Shown here: one piece after another, positions 1-7,655 of the stretch | Position numbering within the stretch: the stretch's first letter is position 1 | Layout of the letters: each line of letters begins with the position of its first letter | Origin: G020353235 sp964569555 | GTDB taxonomy: Bacteria; Chloroflexota; Dehalococcoidia; Dehalococcoidales; JAUYDJ01 | NCBI GenBank assembly: GCA_964569555.1 | Contig: CAZMTT010000008.1 | Span: forward strand, 1 to 26,942 | Direction of reading: 5' to 3' | DNA: 26,942 nt | Notes under the pieces: generated by a model | The model's database searches: none | Seen by the model: the letters and a program-made list of their open reading frames with translations, nothing else | Told to the model about the DNA's origin: nothing | Translations under genes and position numbers: made by a program

Positions 1-2
1 TT

Positions 3-2150
3 GTCGCCATTGACAGCGGTAGTGATAGCGGCGATGTCTACCAGATTGAACTGGCCAGCGCACCGGGTAGCTCCAGCGCTACCGACCTTGATATCGGCGA
101 TAGTAAAGGCTTGAGCAATATTGATGTTACCTCTATCGCCGTCAGCGGTAGCGGCGCTTCAGCTGATTTGCTGGGCGGGGCGGCGGATAGCGCCCAGGTC
201 TACTTCAGCAGCGACGGCGGTGACAGCTGGGCGGAGAGCGCCAAGCCGCCTACCGGCGGTTCGGAAACCTATGTGCTTCTAGACAGCAACACCGCCTATG
301 CCGCTACCAGCGGCAGCGAGAGCGCCCTGTCCGTATCCGAGGACTTCAGCCACTGGAACCAGCTCAGCCTGATTGATACCGAGATTGCCGGTATCGTTGA
401 CCTGGCACCATCGCCCGATTACGCCCAGGACAACACCCTGTTTCTGCTGACGCAGGATGGCGCCGGTAGCCTCTGGCGCAGCCAGAACGGGGGCGAGGAA
501 TGGCAAAGGGTCTTCTCCAGCGCCCTGCCCGATGTGGACAGCTTTAAGCTGGTTGAGCTCTCCCCCCGGTACGGCAGAGGCAGCCAGGTGGTCTTCCTTG
601 CCGGGGTTTATGACGGTAACCCGGCAATCTGGAAGTCAAAGGACAACGGGCAGAGCTTCATCTACCGCACCACCCACGACCCCGACAGCGGCGACCATTT
701 CCAGATTGATGCCTGGGCGGTGGTGGATGACGATACCCTGTTTATGGGTAGTTTTGACGGCAGCAACGGGCTGGTCTACGCCACCAGCGACAGCGGTTGG
801 AGCTACTCCGACGGAGCCATAGCCGGCAGCCACTCGCTGTCATCAATAGTCCTGTCCCCCGACTACGAGCCGGACGAGACGATTCTGGTCGGCAATACCG
901 ATGGCTGGGTCTACTGGTCTGATGATAATGGCGTCACCTTCGAGTCGCTACCGCTCGACGCTACCTCAGCACCCTCTGCCGGCGCAATAAGCGTTGCCTT
1001 CGACCCCGAATTCAGCAGCAAAAACATGGTCTATGCGGCCAGTGACAATGTTGATGAGGGTATCTACCGGTTTAAAGTTGGGCGAGATGACAAATGGGAA
1101 AGCATAGATGGCAACCTGCCCAGCGGTGGTAAGCTCAGTCAACTGGTGGTATCGGCTGACGACACGTTATACGCCGCCAACCGCAAAGCTGACGGCGGAC
1201 TGGAGCGCTGCCTCAACCCGACCTATTCCCTGGGGCCGACCTTTGAAACCGTAACCAGAGGGCTTGACGACGGGGCAATACTGGCCGGGCTGTGGTCAAG
1301 TGATAATACCCTGTGGTCAATTGACAGCGCTAACATCAGATTGATGACCTACACCGATACCCTGACCCAGCCAGTTATCCTGACCTCACCACTGGAAAAT
1401 GCCTCCGGCATCGGTATCGGTGATGTCAAACTCGATTGGGAGACACTGGACGGTGCCATCACCTATCAGTGGCAGCTTGATTACGACACTGACCTGTCCA
1501 CTGTGCCCGCTGACTTTGAGGCCAGCACCGAAGCCAGCTTCGCCCGCCTACCGGAACTGGAAACGGCGACCACCTATTACTGGCGGGTAAGGGTTACCGA
1601 GCCGGTATTAAGCGGCTGGTCAGAGAAGTGGTCGTTCACCACCACCCTGGGTTATGAGGCTAGTGCCCCCCAGCTGGAGAGCCCTGAGGCCGGCACCACC
1701 GAGTTGGGGATAAAACCGTTATTCCAGTGGAGCGCCATCGCCTACGCCGAGGGTTATGAGCTGATGGTATCCACCGACCCGGCGCTGGGTAACCCCACCA
1801 TTCTCAAAATTGGTGATTACGCCCTGCCCGGCACCGCCTGGCAGAGCAATGTAAGCCTGAACTACGACACCACCTATTACTGGAAGGTGAGAGCCGTCGG
1901 CGCTGACACCAGCAGTGACTGGAGTGCGGTGGCTGTCTTCACCACCCAGCCGCCACCTCCCCCTGCCCCGCCACTCCCGCCACCAGCCTCCCCCCAACCA
2001 GCACCGGATTCATCAATACCCGCCTCACCGGCAACACCCGAGCTAACCGTACCCCACTGGTTGGTATATCTGGTCGGTGGCCTGCTGCTGAGCATAATAC
2101 TGCTCTTGATTATCCTGCTGGTGATGGTAACCACGGTCCGAAGAGCCTAA
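3..2150 (+). CDS. Surface protein with Asp-box repeats, Fn3-like domains and C-terminal membrane anchor (5' end outside window)
   Basis: The frame is open from base 3 with no stop, so the gene begins upstream and about 715 residues are seen here. The first half carries repeated Asp-box (BNR/sortilin-like) motifs of the S-x-D-x-G-x-x-W/F type, for example SSDGGDSW, KSKDNGQSF and WSDDNGVTF, which predict a beta-propeller. Two Fn3-like domains follow, roughly at bases 1371-1640 and 1657-1940, each with the typical TTYYWRVR or TTYYWKVR strand. A proline-rich linker (about 1948-2030) leads to one hydrophobic helix (about 2059-2130) and a short VRRA tail. This is the build of a wall-spanning or S-layer-like protein held in the cytoplasmic membrane by its C terminus and exposed outside. 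A signal peptide is expected in the missing 5' part. The ligand or enzymatic role is unknown. It converges with the next gene and overlaps it by 4 bases. Confidence 0.85.
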   Translation, partial: VAIDSGSDSGDVYQIELASAPGSSSATDLDIGDSKGLSNIDVTSIAVSGSGASADLLGGAADSAQVYFSSDGGDSWAESAKPPTGGSETYVLLDSNTAYAATSGSESALSVSEDFSHWNQLSLIDTEIAGIVDLAPSPDYAQDNTLFLLTQDGAGSLWRSQNGGEEWQRVFSSALPDVDSFKLVELSPRYGRGSQVVFLAGVYDGNPAIWKSKDNGQSFIYRTTHDPDSGDHFQIDAWAVVDDDTLFMGSFDGSNGLVYATSDSGWSYSDGAIAGSHSLSSIVLSPDYEPDETILVGNTDGWVYWSDDNGVTFESLPLDATSAPSAGAISVAFDPEFSSKNMVYAASDNVDEGIYRFKVGRDDKWESIDGNLPSGGKLSQLVVSADDTLYAANRKADGGLERCLNPTYSLGPTFETVTRGLDDGAILAGLWSSDNTLWSIDSANIRLMTYTDTLTQPVILTSPLENASGIGIGDVKLDWETLDGAITYQWQLDYDTDLSTVPADFEASTEASFARLPELETATTYYWRVRVTEPVLSGWSEKWSFTTTLGYEASAPQLESPEAGTTELGIKPLFQWSAIAYAEGYELMVSTDPALGNPTILKIGDYALPGTAWQSNVSLNYDTTYYWKVRAVGADTSSDWSAVAVFTTQPPPPPAPPLPPPASPQPAPDSSIPASPATPELTVPHWLVYLVGGLLLSIILLLIILLVMVTTVRRA

Positions 2151-2779
2151 TAATCAAGCAGAAAGACACGCGTGCTGTCGGGCAGGCTTGCCTTGGTGAG
2201 GGAGAGCTTGGGCTGGGACTTAATTTCTTTTACCCCTATCTCTTTGAGAAATCGGTCCACTGGCTCCAGCTTCCACTTCAGTGCCGGGGTCTGGTAGTGC
2301 ATCGGAATTACCACCTTGGGCTCAAGCTGCCGTACCACCTCCGCCGCCAGGGGGGCGTTAATCGTGGACACCCCGCCCACCGGGAGCAGCAGCACATCCA
2401 CATCACCCATCCCCTCCACCTGCTCGGCAGTAAGCACATGCCCCAGGTCACCAAGGTGGCAGACCAGTATCTCATCCACCTGGATGAGATAGACGGTATT
2501 TTTGCCCCGGCTTCGCCCCTCTTCAGCATCGTGATAGGTGGCAATGCCGATAAGCAAAACACCGCTGATTTCATACTCACCGGGTCTGGTCACCAGCCTC
2601 GGTTCACCGCCAACACCCTGAACATAGCCGTGACCGGCGTGCTCATGGCTCACGGTGACAATCCGGGCCGTCGGCTTGCCCAGCGAATAGCCCAACTCAG
2701 GAGAATAGGGGTCGGTAATAATCGTCGCCTGGCTACCCTTAATCCGGAAGCAAGAATGCCCCAACCAACTAATCTCCAT
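2147..2779 (-). CDS. Metallo-beta-lactamase-fold hydrolase (COG2220 / UPF0173-like)
   Basis: This 210-residue protein begins MEISWLGHSCFRI, the usual opening of the COG2220 metal-dependent hydrolases (lactamase_B_3 type). The first metal motif is HEHAGH, which keeps the three histidines of HxHxDH but has glycine where the family aspartate normally sits. Further metal ligands are likely the HLGD stretch in the middle and the VIPMHYQTP segment near the C terminus. The substrate is unknown; relatives are annotated only as Zn-dependent hydrolases. The ATG at 2779 is preceded by a G-run (GGGGGG) that may act as ribosome binding site. The gene is divergent from hrcA and convergent with the surface protein gene. 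The fold is clear; the activity is not, especially with the altered motif. Confidence 0.85.
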   Translation of the reverse strand: MEISWLGHSCFRIKGSQATIITDPYSPELGYSLGKPTARIVTVSHEHAGHGYVQGVGGEPRLVTRPGEYEISGVLLIGIATYHDAEEGRSRGKNTVYLIQVDEILVCHLGDLGHVLTAEQVEGMGDVDVLLLPVGGVSTINAPLAAEVVRQLEPKVVIPMHYQTPALKWKLEPVDRFLKEIGVKEIKSQPKLSLTKASLPDSTRVFLLDY

Positions 2780-2788
2780 ATGCCCCCC

Positions 2789-2817
2789 AATATAGCAGAG
2801 GTAAGTTTAGCGGTCAA
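2789..2817 (-). promoter_or_regulatory. Promoter of the 2147-2779 hydrolase gene
   Basis: On the minus strand TTGACC (2817-2812) and TATATT (2794-2789) are separated by exactly 17 bases. The -10 box ends 9 bases before the ATG, so the transcript would have only a very short leader. It is divergent from the hrcA promoter in the same intergenic stretch. Confidence 0.6.
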
Positions 2818-2832
2818 TAAGCAAATTTTATC

Positions 2833-2862
2833 TTGACAAATAACGGCCAAAGATGGTAAGTT
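2833..2862 (+). promoter_or_regulatory. Promoter of the hrcA-grpE-dnaK-dnaJ operon
   Basis: A perfect -35 TTGACA (2833-2838) is followed after 18 bases by TAAGTT (2857-2862). The -10 box is preceded by TGG, giving an extended -10 of the TGn form. The predicted start of transcription, near 2869, lies just before the CIRCE operator, as expected for an HrcA-repressed operon. Confidence 0.6.
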
Positions 2863-2871
2863 AAATATTGA

Positions 2872-2898
2872 TTAGCAGTCTAAGGTTGAGACTGCTAA
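2872..2898 (+). promoter_or_regulatory. CIRCE operator (HrcA binding site), variant
   Basis: TTAGCAGTC, nine bases, then GACTGCTAA form a perfect 9-bp inverted repeat in front of hrcA. The family consensus is TTAGCACTC-N9-GAGTGCTAA; here the seventh base is changed from C to G, with the matching change in the other arm, so symmetry is kept. It lies between the predicted transcription start and the hrcA ribosome binding site (GGGAGG, 2903-2908), where bound HrcA would block transcription until heat stress. Confidence 0.92.
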
Positions 2899-2913
2899 CT
2901 GAGGGAGGCTAAT

Positions 2914-3957
2914 ATGATATTGCCTCGAACGGGAACAATACTCAAGTCTATAGTAGAAGAATATATTGTCAGGGGGACTCCGGTAGCATCGCAGTGCCTG
3001 ACCACCGACTATGCGCTGGGGGTCAGCCCGGCCACGGTGCGCAACGAGATGGCACGCCTGGAGCAAGAGGGGTACATCTTACGGCCCTACCCCTCCGCTG
3101 GCAGCATACCTTCTGACCGGGGCTACCGCTACTATGTGGAAACACTGACTGACATCGAGCTTCCCCTGGCGGAACGACGCTTGATCAGCCACCTCTTCCA
3201 CCAGGTAGAGCGGGACATGGAGGAGTGGCTGCGCCTGGCGGCCACGGTTACCGCCCGGCTGGCCCAGAATGTGGCGCTGGTTACCCTGCCCAAACCGGTA
3301 AACTGCCGCCTCCAGCACCTGGAGGTGATTCTATTACAGGAATCACTGGCCCTGGTGGTACTCGTTCTGCGCGGCGCCAAGCTAAAGCAACAGCTAATCG
3401 CCTTTGACCAGGTTACCACTCAGCCGGAGCTGAGCGCGGTGGCCAACAAGCTGAATATGGACTTCGCTGACTTGACCCGACCGCAGATTCTGGCCCACAC
3501 CACCCCGCTTTCCACCCTCGAACAGGGGGTAACCGATTGCCTGGCCAAGATGATGCAGGCCGTGGACGAGCAGGAGTATGAAGAGCCATATCTGGACGGC
3601 TTGCACTTTATCATTAACCAGCCCGAGTTTGCCCACAGCCAGCGGCTGCTGAGCCTGATGGAGCTAATTGAACAGCGAAACCTGCTCAAAACCATTTTGC
3701 CGGCCAGGCTAGCCGGCCAGGGGGTGCAGATAATTATCGGCAAGGAGAATAAGGCGGAGGCGGTCCATGACCTGAGTGTCGTCATCCATCAATATGGCCT
3801 GCCGATGGAAGCCGTAGGCACTATTGGCATCGTGGGACCGACCCGCATGCACTACGGCCGGGCTATCTCCACGATTAACTATCTCGCCCTGGTGCTGAGT
3901 GAACTGATCGCCGAGCTATACGGCCGGGACAGCCTGACCCACCCGGAGAGCAACTGA
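2914..3957 (+). CDS. hrcA: Heat-inducible transcription repressor HrcA
   Basis: This 347-residue protein is of normal HrcA length. Residues 1 to about 80 form the winged-helix DNA-binding domain, with the typical SPATVRNEMARLEQEGY recognition region and the S-x-G-x-x-P-x-x-x-G-Y-R-Y-Y block (SAGSIPSDRGYRYY). The rest is the GAF-like dimerisation domain, with IIGKENKAEAVHDLSVV and the IGIVGPTRMHYGRAI block near the end. HrcA represses class I heat-shock genes by binding CIRCE, and GroEL keeps it active in studied bacteria. The ATG follows GGGAGG at a good distance. It is the first gene of an operon with grpE, dnaK and dnaJ and so controls itself. Confidence 0.97.
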   Translation: MILPRTGTILKSIVEEYIVRGTPVASQCLTTDYALGVSPATVRNEMARLEQEGYILRPYPSAGSIPSDRGYRYYVETLTDIELPLAERRLISHLFHQVERDMEEWLRLAATVTARLAQNVALVTLPKPVNCRLQHLEVILLQESLALVVLVLRGAKLKQQLIAFDQVTTQPELSAVANKLNMDFADLTRPQILAHTTPLSTLEQGVTDCLAKMMQAVDEQEYEEPYLDGLHFIINQPEFAHSQRLLSLMELIEQRNLLKTILPARLAGQGVQIIIGKENKAEAVHDLSVVIHQYGLPMEAVGTIGIVGPTRMHYGRAISTINYLALVLSELIAELYGRDSLTHPESN

Positions 3958-3972
3958 CAAGGGGTGAAATAA

Positions 3973-4494
3973 ATGGCACCAGACCGAAGTGAAGCTGAGA
4001 TAGAAGATAGCCAGGCACTGAAGCAGGCGCTGGCCGAGGAGAAAGAAAAGGCCGAAGCCAATCTGGCTGGCTGGCAGAGAGCCCAGGCCGATTTCACCAA
4101 CTACAAGCGGCGCACCGAGCAGGAAAAAGAAGAGGCAATCAAGTTCGGCAACAGCCAGCTTATGCTCAGCCTCTTGCCCATTTTAGACGACCTGGAGCGG
4201 GCTTTTGCCGCCATGCCCGGGCGCCCGGCAAAACGGAGCTGGGCCGACGGCATCAGGCTAATCGAGCGCAAGCTGAGGGCGACTCTGGAGGCACAGGGGC
4301 TGTCCCCGATTAAGGCACTGGGCGAGCCCTTTGACCCATATCAGCATGAAGCAGTACGACAGGCTAAAGGGAAAGAGGGAATCGTTATTGAAGAACTGCA
4401 AAAGGGCTACCAGTTCCGTGAGCGGGTTATCCGACCCAGTAAAGTAGTGGTGGGCAACGGGGAAGGGAATGAGCCCGCTGAAGACGAATTTTAA
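3973..4494 (+). CDS. grpE: Nucleotide exchange factor GrpE
   Basis: This 173-residue protein has the GrpE build: an acidic, charged N-terminal helix (about residues 5-60) predicted as coiled coil, the conserved ADFTNYKRRTEQE segment, then a C-terminal beta domain with GEPFDPYQHEAV and the closing VIRPSKVVVGNG block. GrpE opens the nucleotide pocket of DnaK to release ADP and acts as a homodimer in the cytoplasm. The ATG lies 15 bases after the hrcA stop and is preceded by GGGGTGA as ribosome binding site. Its place between hrcA and dnaK supports the call. Confidence 0.96.
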   Translation: MAPDRSEAEIEDSQALKQALAEEKEKAEANLAGWQRAQADFTNYKRRTEQEKEEAIKFGNSQLMLSLLPILDDLERAFAAMPGRPAKRSWADGIRLIERKLRATLEAQGLSPIKALGEPFDPYQHEAVRQAKGKEGIVIEELQKGYQFRERVIRPSKVVVGNGEGNEPAEDEF

Positions 4495-4523
4495 TATTTT
4501 AATCCCAACAGGAGGCAAAGACA

Positions 4524-6455
4524 ATGGGAAAAGCAGTCGGTATTGATTTAGGGACCACTTTCAGTGAAGTCGCCGTGATGCAGGCGGGGGAGCCGGTAGT
4601 TATTCCGGCCGCGGAGGGCGGCAATCTAGTTCCCTCGGTAGTCGCGGTGAGTAAAAGTGGGGAACGTCTGGTCGGGCAGCTCGCCCGGCGCCAGGCTATT
4701 GTTAACCCGGATAACACCATCTACAGCATCAAGCGCTTTATGGGGCGCAAGTGGGGAGAGCCACTGGGGAGAGAGCTACCGGTGGAGGAGGACGCCAAAC
4801 GCAAGACCTATAAGGTGACCAAGGCAGCCAACAATGATGTGCGGGTGGTGATGGGGGACAAAGAGTACAGCCCGCCGGAAATCTCGGCGATGATTCTGCA
4901 GAAACTGAAGGCAGATGCCGAGGCTTACCTCGGCGAGAAGGTTACCGATGCCGTAATCACCGTCCCGGCCTACTTTAATGATGCCCAGCGGCAGGCAACC
5001 AAAGACGCCGGTGCCATCGCCGGGCTCAATGTATTGAGAATAATTAACGAGCCCACCGCCGCCTCACTGGCCTACGGGCTGGAAAAGAAGGGGGAAGAGA
5101 CCATCGCCGTTTTTGACCTCGGCGGTGGTACTTTTGATATATCCATTCTTGAAATTGGAGAAGGCACCTTCCAGGTCAAATCCACCAACGGCGACACCCA
5201 CCTCGGTGGCGATGACTTTGACCAGAGGATTATAGAATGGCTCTGCGATGAGTTCAAGCGAGACCAGGGGATAGACCTGCGGCAGGACAAGATGGCAATG
5301 CAGCGCCTGAAAGAGGCAGCGGAAAAGGCTAAGAGTGAGCTGTCCACCGTCCAGCAGACCGAGATAAACCTCCCCTTTATCACCGCTGATGCCAGTGGGC
5401 CCAAGCACCTCAGCATTACCCTGACCCGGGCCAAGCTGGAACAGCTGGTGATGAACCTGGTGGAGAAAACGCTGGGGCCCTGCCAGGAGGCACTGACTGA
5501 TGCCGGCAAGACGGCCGCCCAGATTGACAACGTGATTCTGGTCGGTGGACAGACCAGAATGCCACTGGTCCAGCAGAAGGTAAAGGGAATCTTCGGTAAG
5601 GAACCGCTTAAAGGGGTCAACCCGGATGAGGTGGTTGCCGTCGGTGCCGCCATTCAGGCCGGTGTGCTCAAGGGCGAGGTCAAAGAAGTGCTCCTGCTTG
5701 ATGTTACCCCGCTTACCCTCGGTATTGAGACACTGGGCAGGGTGGCTACCCCCCTGATTTCACGTAATACCACCATCCCCACATCGAAGAGCCAGATTTT
5801 CAGCACCGCCGCCGATAACCAGCCCGGTGTGGAGATTCATGTCCTGCAGGGAGAGAGACCGATGGCCCCCGATAACCGCACCCTGGGACGCTTTATGCTC
5901 GACGGCATCCTGCCGGCACCAAGAGGGATGCCCCAGATTGAAGTAACCTTTGATATTGATGCCAACGGCATTCTCAGTGTCCGGGCCCAGGACAAGGGCA
6001 CCGGCAAGGAACAGAAGATTACCATCACCTCCTCCAGCGGGCTGTCCAAAGAAGAGATAGAGAAGATGCAGCGGGAGGCGGAAACACACGCTGCGGAAGA
6101 CGCCAAGCGCAAAGAAGACGTCGAAATACGCAACACCGCCGATACCCTGGCTTACACCGCCGAAAAGACACTGCGAGAGCAAAAAGACAAGATACCGGCC
6201 GAGCTTAACCAGGAGGTGGAAGGCAAGATTCAGGCGGTGCGCCAGGCACTGCCGGGAACCGATACCGAGGCGCTCCGCAAAGCCAGCCAGGAGCTATCCG
6301 AGGCGATGCAAAAGCTAGGCAGTGCCGTTTACGGTCAGCAGCCGCCACCCAGCGGCGAAGCCCCGCCAGAGGGCGAGGCGCCACCGGAGGGTGAAGCGCC
6401 GCCGGATAAAGGCGAAGACGAAGGCACCGTAGAAGGCGAGTTCCGCGAGGTGTAA
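4524..6455 (+). CDS. dnaK: Chaperone protein DnaK (Hsp70)
   Basis: This 643-residue protein is a full-length Hsp70. The ATPase domain (about 1-380) shows GIDLGTT, AYFNDAQRQATKDAG, NEPTAASLAYGL, VFDLGGGTFDIS and LVGGQTRMP. The linker reads EVLLLDVTPLTLGIET, followed by the substrate-binding domain and helical lid. Two bases of variation stand out: the first phosphate loop reads GTTFSEVAV where most DnaKs have GTTNSCVAV, and the tail carries three tandem copies of GEAPPE/D (residues 611-628) before an acidic end EGEFREV. It folds nascent and stress-damaged proteins together with DnaJ and GrpE. AGGAGG lies 8 bases before the ATG. Confidence 0.98.
   Translation: MGKAVGIDLGTTFSEVAVMQAGEPVVIPAAEGGNLVPSVVAVSKSGERLVGQLARRQAIVNPDNTIYSIKRFMGRKWGEPLGRELPVEEDAKRKTYKVTKAANNDVRVVMGDKEYSPPEISAMILQKLKADAEAYLGEKVTDAVITVPAYFNDAQRQATKDAGAIAGLNVLRIINEPTAASLAYGLEKKGEETIAVFDLGGGTFDISILEIGEGTFQVKSTNGDTHLGGDDFDQRIIEWLCDEFKRDQGIDLRQDKMAMQRLKEAAEKAKSELSTVQQTEINLPFITADASGPKHLSITLTRAKLEQLVMNLVEKTLGPCQEALTDAGKTAAQIDNVILVGGQTRMPLVQQKVKGIFGKEPLKGVNPDEVVAVGAAIQAGVLKGEVKEVLLLDVTPLTLGIETLGRVATPLISRNTTIPTSKSQIFSTAADNQPGVEIHVLQGERPMAPDNRTLGRFMLDGILPAPRGMPQIEVTFDIDANGILSVRAQDKGTGKEQKITITSSSGLSKEEIEKMQREAETHAAEDAKRKEDVEIRNTADTLAYTAEKTLREQKDKIPAELNQEVEGKIQAVRQALPGTDTEALRKASQELSEAMQKLGSAVYGQQPPPSGEAPPEGEAPPEGEAPPDKGEDEGTVEGEFREV
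6354..6407 (+). repeat. Three 18-bp in-frame repeats encoding GEAPPE/D in the DnaK tail
   Basis: Three consecutive 18-base units encode GEAPPE, GEAPPE and GEAPPD. Synonymous differences between the units show that the peptide repeat, not the exact DNA, is kept. It lies in the disordered C-terminal tail of DnaK. Confidence 0.8.
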
Positions 6456-6470
6456 ACTCCCATGGGAGTT
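6455..6470. repeat. Perfect 16-bp palindrome after the dnaK stop
   Basis: AACTCCCATGGGAGTT is its own reverse complement and starts on the last base of the dnaK stop codon. It is the first of two palindromes in the 81-base dnaK-dnaJ gap. There is no T-run after it, so it is not a classical terminator. Confidence 0.8.
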
Positions 6471-6488
6471 AAAGAGGCCTTGAGAGTT

Positions 6489-6511
6489 TAAGAGGGGCGA
6501 AGCCCCTCTTA
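6489..6511. repeat. Strong hairpin between dnaK and dnaJ
   Basis: TAAGAGGGGC, a GAA loop and GCCCCTCTTA form a perfect 10-bp stem. It is followed by ATAAAAGGGG, so a simple rho-independent terminator is unlikely. It may stabilise the upstream hrcA-grpE-dnaK message or lower dnaJ expression, or be a copy of a dispersed palindromic repeat. Confidence 0.8.
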
Positions 6512-6536
6512 TAAAAGGGGATAGGGTTCTAAAAAC

Positions 6537-7655
6537 ATGCCAGCACAGCGAGATTATTATGAAGTCCTCGGTGTGGGCAGAGATGCCACCGATGAGGAAG
6601 TAAGAAAGGCTTTTCGCAAGCTTGCCTTTAAGTACCACCCCGACCACAACCACCAGGACGGGGCTGAGGGCAGGTTCAAAGAGGTAAACGAAGCCTACCA
6701 GGTGCTATCCGACCCGGACCGGCGTGCCGCCTATGACCGCTTTGGCTACGGTGCCGAGGGACTATTCGGACGGGGCTTTGAGGGGTTTGACTTCGGCGGC
6801 CTGGGTGACATCTTTGATGCCTTCTTCGGCGGGGCAACCACCGCCCCCCGCCAGGCACCCCGGCGCGGCGCCGATTTATATCATCAAATGACCATCAGCT
6901 TTGAAGAAGCGGTCTTTGGCTGTGAAAAAGAGGTAGCCCTATTGCGCACCGAAAATTGCGCCCAGTGCCACGGCACCGGCACCAAGCCCGGTAGCCAGCC
7001 GAACCGATGCCCCAACTGCAACGGCAGCGGGCAGGTGAAGCGAGTGCACCAGAGCATCTTCGGCCGCTTCACCAACATCGCCACCTGTCCCCAGTGCCAT
7101 GGTGAGGGCAGGATTATTACCGACCCCTGCCCCCAGTGCCACGGCAGCGGCAAGCAGAAACAGCAGCGCAAGATCTCGGTCACCATCCCGGCGGGTATTG
7201 ACGACAGCTTCCAGATACGGATGAGCGGTGAGGGTGAAGTCGGCAGCCAGGGCGGTTCATCCGGCAATCTCTACATTATCCTTTCCGTAGAGCCGCATGA
7301 ATTCTTTATCCGGGAGAATGACAATATTCTCTACGAACTACCGGTCAACTTTGCCCAGGCAGCGCTGGGCGCTGAGGTAGAGATACCCACCCTGGATGGC
7401 AATACCAAGCTCAAGATTCCGGTCGGCAGTCAGACCGGCGATGTCTTCCGGCTGAAAGACCAGGGTATTCCCCACCTTCACGGCAGCCGGCGCGGCGACC
7501 AGGTGGTTATTCTCTCCGTGGTCACCCCGGAAAAACTGAGCCAAAAACAACGCCAACTCCTTGAGGAGTTGGCTCAGAGTCTGGGTTCAGCCAATATGCC
7601 CCCGCAAAAACGAAAGGGGCTGCTGGAGAGACTCAAGAACGTTTACGGCGTCTAA
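6537..7655 (+). CDS. dnaJ: Chaperone protein DnaJ (type I Hsp40)
   Basis: This 372-residue protein has all type I DnaJ parts. The J domain (1 to about 70) carries the HPD motif in KYHPDHN. A Gly/Phe-rich stretch follows (about 72-103). The zinc domain has four CxxCxGxG-type repeats: CAQCHGTG, CPNCNGSG, CPQCHGEG and CPQCHGSG. Two beta-sandwich substrate domains complete the protein. It stimulates DnaK ATP hydrolysis and hands over substrates. The ATG has only a weak ribosome binding site (AGGG further upstream), and it is separated from dnaK by two palindromes, so its level may be set apart from dnaK. Its last 23 bases overlap the convergent gpsA gene. Confidence 0.98.
   Translation: MPAQRDYYEVLGVGRDATDEEVRKAFRKLAFKYHPDHNHQDGAEGRFKEVNEAYQVLSDPDRRAAYDRFGYGAEGLFGRGFEGFDFGGLGDIFDAFFGGATTAPRQAPRRGADLYHQMTISFEEAVFGCEKEVALLRTENCAQCHGTGTKPGSQPNRCPNCNGSGQVKRVHQSIFGRFTNIATCPQCHGEGRIITDPCPQCHGSGKQKQQRKISVTIPAGIDDSFQIRMSGEGEVGSQGGSSGNLYIILSVEPHEFFIRENDNILYELPVNFAQAALGAEVEIPTLDGNTKLKIPVGSQTGDVFRLKDQGIPHLHGSRRGDQVVILSVVTPEKLSQKQRQLLEELAQSLGSANMPPQKRKGLLERLKNVYGV

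Noticed and set aside
2838..2913. Second promoter or riboswitch in the hrcA leader
   Set aside because: Apart from the extended -10 and the CIRCE repeat, no further paired structure or known motif was seen.
7552..7573. Perfect 9-bp inverted repeat GCCAACTCC/GGAGTTGGC near the dnaJ end
   Set aside because: It lies in well-conserved coding sequence (RQLLEELAQSL) with no T-tract; codon content explains it well enough.
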